From Pseudomonas sp. N3-W (lineage in GTDB: Bacteria > Pseudomonadota > Gammaproteobacteria > Pseudomonadales > Pseudomonadaceae): 64,000 nt of DNA. The translations under genes and the position numbers were made by a program. The DNA lies in contig NZ_CP103965.1 of NCBI RefSeq assembly GCF_024970185.1, forward strand, positions 6,033,001-6,097,000. The letters run 5' to 3'. Shown here in pieces: positions 58,466 to 64,000 of the stretch. The notes under the pieces were generated by a model, which worked only from the letters and a program-made list of their open reading frames with translations, was not told the origin of the DNA and did no database searches. How positions within the stretch are numbered: position 1 is the first letter of the stretch; every line of letters starts with the position of its first letter.

Positions 58466-60892
58466 ATGTCCCGTTCGCTCGACACCTTGTTGCGCCCCAG
58501 CTTGCTGGCGGTCGCCATTGCCTTCTGCACCCCGCTGATCAGTAGCCAACTGATCGCCGCCGAACAGGCATCCAGCGTTCGCGCCTACGACCTGCCGGCT
58601 GCGCCACTGGCCAGCACGCTGAACCAGATCGCCAGCCAGGCCGGCCTCGCCCTGTCGTTGAACCCGTCGCTGGCGGCCGGCAAGACCTCAGCCCCGGTCA
58701 ACGGTAATTTCGACGCTACCGGCGCCTTGCGTCAGGCCCTGCGCGGCACCGGCCTGCAACTGGAACAAAGCAGCACCGGCACCTACAGCCTGGTGGCCGT
58801 GCCGGAAGGGGCGATGGTCCTGCCGGAAACCGCGATCATCGGCGCCGGCACCACTGAAAGCGCCTGGGGCCCGGTGGACGGCTATGTCGCCACCCGCACT
58901 GCGGCAGGCACCAAGACCGACACCGCGCTGGTCGAGGCGCCACGTTCGATTTCCGTCGCCACGCGCCAGCAGATGGACGACCGCAAGGTACAGAACCTCG
59001 ATGACGCTGTGCGCTACATGCCCGGTATCGTCGCCAGCAGCTATGGCAGCGACACCCGCTCCGACTGGTTGCGCGTACGCGGCTTCGAACCGACCCAGTT
59101 CCTCGATGGCCTGCCGCTGCCAAAAGGCGTGTACGCCATGCCGAAAATCGAAACCTGGGACCTGGACCGCCTTGCCCTGCTGCGCGGCCCGGCCTCTTCG
59201 GTCTACGGCCAGACCCCGCCAGGCGGGCTGCTGGACATGGTCAGCCGCCGTCCAACGGCCGAGTCGAGCAACGAAGTGCAGCTGCAATACGGCAGCGACA
59301 ACTATCGCCAGATCAACTTCGCCAGCACCGGCAAGATCGACGATGCCGGCCAGTTCCTCTACAGCCTGAGCGGCGTGCTGCGTGACAGCGACACGCAGAT
59401 CGATCACATCGACAACAAACGTTACAACATCGCGCCGAGCCTGACCTGGAACATCGACGAAGACACCAAACTCACCGTGCTGACGCAATTCACCCGCGAC
59501 GATACCGGCATCACCAGCCAGTTCCTGCCGGTGCAAGGCACCAAGATCAAGATGCCGTTCGGCGACATCTCTCATCACAAAAACCTGGGCGACCCGGACT
59601 GGGAGTACTACGACCGTACCTACTACGCGCTGGGCTACGCGTTTGAACACCGCATCAACGATGTCTGGCAGTTCAAGCAGAACCTGCGTTACACCAAGAC
59701 CGAACTGGATTTCCAGGCGCTGACCGTCGGTTCGTATCCGTTTACCCAAGTTGATGACCAGGGCAACGTCAACCGCACCTCCACCAGCGTTGACGAAAAC
59801 ATCGGCCAGTTCGCCGTGGACAACAACTTCCAGGGCGATTTCGCCACCGGCGACATCCGCCACACCCTGCTGATCGGTCTGGATCACCAGCGCAGCGATT
59901 CCAGCTACACCTCGATCTACGGTGACGGCCTGAAGACCAACGTCCTCAACCCGATCTACGGCCAGCCGATCGAGCGTCCGGCGCGCTCCACCGCGTACTA
60001 CGACTACAACCAGAAGACCAACCAGACCGGCCTGTACGTGCAGGACCAGATGGCCCTCGACCAATGGCGCCTGACCCTCGGCGGTCGCGAAGACTGGATC
60101 CACACCGCCACCACCTACTTCAACAAGGGCGACGCGACCAACACCGATCGCAACAAGAAATTCAGCGGCAACGCGGCGATCAGCTACGTCTTCGATTCAG
60201 GGTTCGTGCCTTACCTGTCGTATGCCGAGTCATTCCAGCCAACCAGCAATGCCAGCAGTTCGCCGACCGACTCGTTCAAGCCGACCGAAGGCAAGCAATG
60301 GGAACTGGGCATCAAGTACCAGCCGCCAGGCAGCAACACCCTGCTCAGCGCCGCCGTGTATGACCTGACCCAGAAAAACGTCTCGGTCACCACGACAGTT
60401 AATGACGTGCCGATCACCAGCCAGACCGGCGAAGTGAAAGTCAAAGGCCTGGAGCTGGAAGCCGTATCCGACGTGACCGACAACCTCAAGGTCATCGCCG
60501 CCTACACCCTGGCCAAATCCGAAGTACAGAAAGGCAGCTTCGCTGGCAACCGCCTGCAACTGATGCCCAACCAGCAAGCCTCACTGTGGACCGACTACAC
60601 TTGGCACACCGGCGTGCTGGACGGCTTCGGTGTCGGTGCCGGCGTGCGCTACACCGGCAACACCTATGGCGATCAGGCCAACACCTGGCTGGGCAAGGCC
60701 GACGCCTATACCGTGTTCGACGCCTCGGTGCATTACGACCTCGGCCGCCTGGACAACAGCCTCAAAGGCGCGTCCGTTGCCGTCAACGCCACCAACCTGT
60801 TCGACAAGGACTACATCTCCACCTGCGACGGCTTCTACTGCTACTACGGCGACCAGCGCAGTGTCGTCGCCAGTGCCACCTACAAGTGGTAA
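58466..60892 (+). CDS. TonB-dependent siderophore receptor (transducer type)
   Basis: The 808-residue outer-membrane protein has a signal peptide (about 1-32), an N-terminal STN signalling domain (about 38-108, AYDLPAAPLASTLNQIA), a plug (about 150-260, with APRSISVATRQQM and RGPASSVYGQTPPGG) and a beta-barrel ending in YKW. The STN domain shows that it signals to the adjoining anti-sigma factor. Sequence and order suggest a ferrichrome or ferrioxamine receptor of the FiuA/FoxA kind; I cannot tell which. A near C-terminal Cys pair (STCDGFYCYYGDQ) is typical of this group. AGGAG precedes ATG 58466. Confidence 0.9.
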   Translation: MSRSLDTLLRPSLLAVAIAFCTPLISSQLIAAEQASSVRAYDLPAAPLASTLNQIASQAGLALSLNPSLAAGKTSAPVNGNFDATGALRQALRGTGLQLEQSSTGTYSLVAVPEGAMVLPETAIIGAGTTESAWGPVDGYVATRTAAGTKTDTALVEAPRSISVATRQQMDDRKVQNLDDAVRYMPGIVASSYGSDTRSDWLRVRGFEPTQFLDGLPLPKGVYAMPKIETWDLDRLALLRGPASSVYGQTPPGGLLDMVSRRPTAESSNEVQLQYGSDNYRQINFASTGKIDDAGQFLYSLSGVLRDSDTQIDHIDNKRYNIAPSLTWNIDEDTKLTVLTQFTRDDTGITSQFLPVQGTKIKMPFGDISHHKNLGDPDWEYYDRTYYALGYAFEHRINDVWQFKQNLRYTKTELDFQALTVGSYPFTQVDDQGNVNRTSTSVDENIGQFAVDNNFQGDFATGDIRHTLLIGLDHQRSDSSYTSIYGDGLKTNVLNPIYGQPIERPARSTAYYDYNQKTNQTGLYVQDQMALDQWRLTLGGREDWIHTATTYFNKGDATNTDRNKKFSGNAAISYVFDSGFVPYLSYAESFQPTSNASSSPTDSFKPTEGKQWELGIKYQPPGSNTLLSAAVYDLTQKNVSVTTTVNDVPITSQTGEVKVKGLELEAVSDVTDNLKVIAAYTLAKSEVQKGSFAGNRLQLMPNQQASLWTDYTWHTGVLDGFGVGAGVRYTGNTYGDQANTWLGKADAYTVFDASVHYDLGRLDNSLKGASVAVNATNLFDKDYISTCDGFYCYYGDQRSVVASATYKW

Positions 60893-60965
60893 TTTCCTGA
60901 CATAACACGCCCCAAGATCAAGGCCGTCCTTCGTGGACGGCTTTGGTTTTTCTGAAGGCCATGAA

Positions 60966-62096
60966 ATGAAAAGTAAAACAATTCGCCGCTGGTCCTTCGT
61001 CCACACCTGGACCAGCCTGATCTGCACCGTGTTCCTGCTGATGCTGGCCCTGACCGGCCTGCCGCTGATCTTCCATCACGAGATCGACCACCTGCTGGGC
61101 GACTCCGCCGAGCTGAAGCAGATGCCGGCCGATACGCCGCAGCTGGATTTGCAGCAACTGGTCGTGGCGGCGCAAAAACACCGGCCGGGCGACGTGATGC
61201 AGTACTTCGGCTGGGAGGACGATGATCCGAACGGCGTTGTCACCATCATGGCGAAAACCGCCGGCACCGAGCCGAATTCGTCGCACACGTTCATGCTCGA
61301 CGCCCGCACCGGGGAAGCGCTGGAAATGCCGTCGGCCAACGGCGGCTTGATGATGGTCATGCTGCGCCTGCACGTCGACATGTTCGCCGGGCTGCCGGGC
61401 AAGTTGCTGCTGGCGTTCATGGGGTTGATGTTCGTCGCGGCGATCGTTTCCGGCACGGTGCTGTACCTGCCGTTCATGCGTCGCTTGGAATTCGCCACCG
61501 TGCGCCAGGACAAATCCACCCGGTTGCGCTGGCTTGACCTGCACAATCTGATTGGCGTCGTGACCCTGACCTGGGCTTTGGTGGTCGGTGTAACCGGCGT
61601 GATCAGCGCCTGCGCCGACCTGATCATTGCCGCATGGCGCACCGACAGCCTTAGCGCGATGGTCGCGCCGTACCGTGACGCGCCGCCGCTGACGCAGCTG
61701 GCACCGGCCACGCGATTGCTCGACATTGCCAAGGAAGTCGCGCCGGGCATGCAGCCGGATTTCATCGCCTTTCCCGGCACACGCTTCTCCAGCGAGCACC
61801 ATTACGCGGTGTTCATGAAAGGCAGCACCCACCTGACTTCGCACCTGCTCACACCGGTGCTGATCGACGCCGCCACCCTGCAGGTCACTGCCGTGGCCGA
61901 GCGGCCGTGGTACATGGACGCCATGGGCATGTCGCAACCGCTGCACTTTGGCGACTACGGCGCCATGCCGATGAAAATCCTCTGGGCGACGCTGGATGGG
62001 CTGACCATCATCGTGCTCGGCAGCGGCGTGTATTTGTGGGTAGTACGGCGCAAGGCCGCCAAACCTGTACTCACCAAGACGCAGGTGCCAGCATGA
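60966..62096 (+). CDS. PepSY-associated transmembrane protein (siderophore-iron reductase type)
   Basis: The 376-residue membrane protein has four main transmembrane helices (about 13-36, 135-160, 190-215 and 340-360) and a periplasmic PepSY-type region. Conserved histidines (FVHTW, FHHEIDH, RLHVD, DLHN) could bind haem. Related proteins such as FoxB and PiuB reduce iron released from siderophores in the inner membrane. Its place after a siderophore receptor fits that role. GAAGG lies before ATG 60966. Confidence 0.85.
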   Translation: MKSKTIRRWSFVHTWTSLICTVFLLMLALTGLPLIFHHEIDHLLGDSAELKQMPADTPQLDLQQLVVAAQKHRPGDVMQYFGWEDDDPNGVVTIMAKTAGTEPNSSHTFMLDARTGEALEMPSANGGLMMVMLRLHVDMFAGLPGKLLLAFMGLMFVAAIVSGTVLYLPFMRRLEFATVRQDKSTRLRWLDLHNLIGVVTLTWALVVGVTGVISACADLIIAAWRTDSLSAMVAPYRDAPPLTQLAPATRLLDIAKEVAPGMQPDFIAFPGTRFSSEHHYAVFMKGSTHLTSHLLTPVLIDAATLQVTAVAERPWYMDAMGMSQPLHFGDYGAMPMKILWATLDGLTIIVLGSGVYLWVVRRKAAKPVLTKTQVPA

Positions 62097-62272
62097 GGCC
62101 ACGTCAGTCGAACTTCTGGAAGGTCTTTGCGACGCCAGCGGTGATTGGCCTGCTCAGTGCCGCCGGGTTGTTCGCGGCATTGTTGGGGGATGGTGTGTGG
62201 GATGCGTTGAGCTGGGTCGGCTTGGGCATTCCGGCCGTCCTAGCCCTGCGCGGCCTCCTGCAACGCCACTAA
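62093..62272 (+). CDS. 59-residue membrane protein coupled to the PepSY gene
   Basis: The 59-residue product starts at the ATG that overlaps the PepSY-gene stop (ATGA). It has two hydrophobic segments, about residues 12-28 (VFATPAVIGLLSAAGLFAALL) and 35-53 (LSWVGLGIPAVLALRGLL), with a basic N-terminus. I do not recognise a named family. Strict coupling suggests that it is a partner or stabiliser of the iron-related membrane protein. Confidence 0.75.
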   Translation: MRPRQSNFWKVFATPAVIGLLSAAGLFAALLGDGVWDALSWVGLGIPAVLALRGLLQRH

Positions 62273-62360
62273 CCGCTGTGGCATCAGTGTGTTTTCTGAT
62301 CTTGAGCTATCAGGGCAACACGCTATGCTGCCCCACACTGCCACCGACCGAGACGCTGCC

Positions 62361-62990
62361 ATGTCCGCCCCGAGCATGACCCTGTTCCACAACCCGCTGT
62401 CGCCCTTCGTCCGCAAAGTCCTGGTGCTGCTGCATGAAACCGGTCAACAGGACCGCGTGGCGCTGCAAAGCAGTGTGCTCAGCCCGGTCAGTCCGGATCT
62501 GGCCCTCAATGAAGACAACCCCCTGGGCAAGATCCCGGCCCTGCGCCTGGCCGACGGCAACGTCATCCACGACAGCCGGGTGATACTTGACTACCTCGAT
62601 CACCAACACGTCGGCAACCCGCTGATCCCACGGGACGGCTCGGCCCGCTGGCGCCGCCTGACCCTGGCGTCCATGGCCGACGGCATCATGGATGCGGCAG
62701 TGCTGATTCGTTACGAAGTCGCCCTGCGCGCCCCTGAAAAACAATGGGACGAATGGCTCGACGGCCAGCGCGACAAGATCCGACGCACCTTGGTCATGCT
62801 CGAAAAAGACGCGATTGCCGAGCTGACCAGCCATTTCGATGTGGCGGCGATCAGCGTGGCCTGCGCCTTGGGTTATCTGGACTTGCGCCATCCAGACCTG
62901 CAATGGCGCGAGGCGAATCCGCAATTGGCTGCGTGGTTTTTTGAGGTGAGTCAGCGCGCTTCAATGCTGGCGACCCTGCCCAAGGTTTGA
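62361..62990 (+). CDS. Glutathione S-transferase family protein
   Basis: The 209-residue protein has an N-terminal thioredoxin-like domain (about 5-82, MTLFHNPLSPFVRKVLVLL, GKIPALRLADG and DSRVILDYLD) and an all-helical C-terminal domain. The catalytic position has SPFVRK, so Ser is likely. The substrate is unknown. ATG 62361 and the Met five codons later are both possible starts. The gene stands alone, 88 bases after the small membrane gene. Confidence 0.87.
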   Translation: MSAPSMTLFHNPLSPFVRKVLVLLHETGQQDRVALQSSVLSPVSPDLALNEDNPLGKIPALRLADGNVIHDSRVILDYLDHQHVGNPLIPRDGSARWRRLTLASMADGIMDAAVLIRYEVALRAPEKQWDEWLDGQRDKIRRTLVMLEKDAIAELTSHFDVAAISVACALGYLDLRHPDLQWREANPQLAAWFFEVSQRASMLATLPKV

Positions 62991-63093
62991 ACCGCCAACG
63001 CCCAAAACCCTAGCAGTTCTGCTAGTAGGCAACGGCTCGCAAATCTCCGATGCTAAAGGCCTCGTTAATCGGACCTTGAACGGAGCTCAGCCA

Positions 63094-64000
63094 GTGCCTA
63101 CTTCCTCCCGCGAAACCGTATTGTGTCGCTACCGCTACGACGCCCTGGATCGCCAGCATAGCTGCTCACCCCCGCAGCAGCCGGACATCCAACGCTTTTA
63201 CTGCAAAAGCCGTTTATCCACCGAAATACAAGGCGCGGTACAGACCAGCTTCTTCCAGCATGAAGACCAGTTGCTCGCGCAACAGCAAGTCGGCGACGCC
63301 AGGCTCGACACCACGCTGCTGGCGACGGACCAGCAACGCTCAGTGCTGAACGCGCTCGACGCGAATCAGCCCAATCCCCTGGCCTACTCGCCCTATGGCC
63401 ATCGACCGCGGGGCAATGGCCTGCTCAGCCTGCTCGGGTTCAACGGTGAACGATCGGACCTGGTGACTGGGCACTATCATTTGGGTAATGGTTATCGGCA
63501 GTTCAACCCAGTGTTGATGCGCTTTAACAGCCCGGACAGTTTGAGTCCGTTTGGGGATGGCGGGTTGAATGCGTATGCGTATTGTGCGGGGGATCCGATT
63601 AACCGGAGAGACCCGACGGGACATATTCGAATCCCCGCGCCTATTTTTGATGATGTATTCGGAAATACCCAGTTACTCATGAGACGTTCCGGCCATCCCA
63701 AGATCCAATTCGACGCAACCATAAACAAAACAACCGAACTTTTCGGCGGATCGAAAAAATTTAAAATACTCGCCGACGCCAAAGGCGTAACCCCCGAAAG
63801 GCTTATGCTCGACACTTTACTTCCAGAAAAGCCGACCATTGCGTTCAGAGAAATCGATCCGCTAGAGGACAAACTGCTGTATCTGCAGCAGCAAGAATCA
63901 CGACTTAGGGTTCTTCTGAAAAACAAGAACGTCAGCGAGGAACTGTTATTCTCGGAAAACCCCTATATCAAATACCTTGACGAAACCGGCGTGCGAAACT
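63094..64000 (+). CDS. RHS repeat-associated core protein, cut by window end
   Basis: The frame is open from GTG 63094 to the window end, 302 visible codons; GGAG lies eight bases upstream. Residues 1-177 hold a single RHS core with RYRYDALDRQ, then GERSDLVTGHYHLGNGYRQF and LNAYAYCAGDPINRRDPTGH. That closing motif marks the junction to a variable C-terminal part. The visible 125 residues after it are unlike the core, richer in Lys, Ile and Asn, and more AT-rich. Short RHS proteins of this type, with switched C-termini, are common in fluorescent pseudomonads and may be toxins, but no toxin motif was recognised. Confidence 0.85.
   Translation, partial: MPTSSRETVLCRYRYDALDRQHSCSPPQQPDIQRFYCKSRLSTEIQGAVQTSFFQHEDQLLAQQQVGDARLDTTLLATDQQRSVLNALDANQPNPLAYSPYGHRPRGNGLLSLLGFNGERSDLVTGHYHLGNGYRQFNPVLMRFNSPDSLSPFGDGGLNAYAYCAGDPINRRDPTGHIRIPAPIFDDVFGNTQLLMRRSGHPKIQFDATINKTTELFGGSKKFKILADAKGVTPERLMLDTLLPEKPTIAFREIDPLEDKLLYLQQQESRLRVLLKNKNVSEELLFSENPYIKYLDETGVRN

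Overview
The window is chromosomal DNA of a Pseudomonas, most likely of the fluorescens/putida side of the genus. The basis is gene order and protein content: glpE-prkA-yeaH-spoVR-cca-folK-folB-plsY-tsaD-rpsU-dnaG-rpoD, davBA, pqqFABCDEH, bioBFHCD, glcB and a FecI/FecR/TonB-receptor set. Eleven places carry short interspersed palindromes with the core GCGAGC(A/C)(A/G)GCTCGC or GCGGGCAAGCCCGC, the REP/REPIN family typical of fluorescent pseudomonads. No CRISPR array, insertion sequence or prophage gene was seen.

Layout. 1-6.6 kb: the tail of glpE, the PrkA-YeaH-SpoVR stress/stationary-phase operon, and cca. 6.6-9.2 kb: folate (folB, folK), phospholipid (plsY) and tRNA modification (tsaD) genes. 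9.4-14.0 kb: the macromolecular synthesis cluster rpsU-dnaG-rpoD. 14.1-18.0 kb: a 1248-residue solute-binding/PAS/GGDEF/EAL protein and a CAU-anticodon tRNA. 18.1-21.3 kb: an AsnC-type regulator with davB and davA (lysine to 5-aminovalerate). 21.3-29.1 kb: the PQQ cofactor cluster pqqF-A-B-C-D-E-H. 29.2-32.6 kb: a small accessory patch with a YqaE-type membrane peptide, an antitoxin whose toxin is decayed, an aminotransferase and a divergent LysR regulator. 32.8-38.1 kb: two paralogous long acyl-CoA dehydrogenases with a membrane diguanylate cyclase between them. 38.4-43.4 kb: a small flagellar-rod-like protein and the biotin operon bioB-F-H-C-D, read leftward from a promoter that carries a BirA-type operator. 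43.5-52.9 kb: comF, a ModE-like regulator, a Tat-exported PhoX-type protein, srkA, rarD, a GcvR-like ACT protein and glcB. 53.1-56.4 kb: a lone receiver domain, a cNMP/CBS/DUF294 protein and a DnaQ-type exonuclease. 56.7-62.3 kb: an iron-siderophore cell-surface signalling set (sigma, anti-sigma, TonB receptor, PepSY membrane protein, 59-residue membrane protein). 62.4-64.0 kb: a GST-like protein and an RHS-core protein that runs off the end.

Most of the window is ordinary core genome. The parts most worth a second look are: the toxin remnant beside an intact antitoxin with its palindromic operator; a perfect 23-bp inverted repeat with a 34-nt spacer just upstream of the FecI-type sigma gene; paired DnaA-box motifs in a hairpin between rarD and the GcvR-like gene; a possible longer PqqA precursor; a BirA operator on the bioB -35 element; twin PsrA-like boxes in front of an acyl-CoA dehydrogenase; and the orphan RHS gene with a switched C-terminus. 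I could not confirm a wholly new system from sequence alone.
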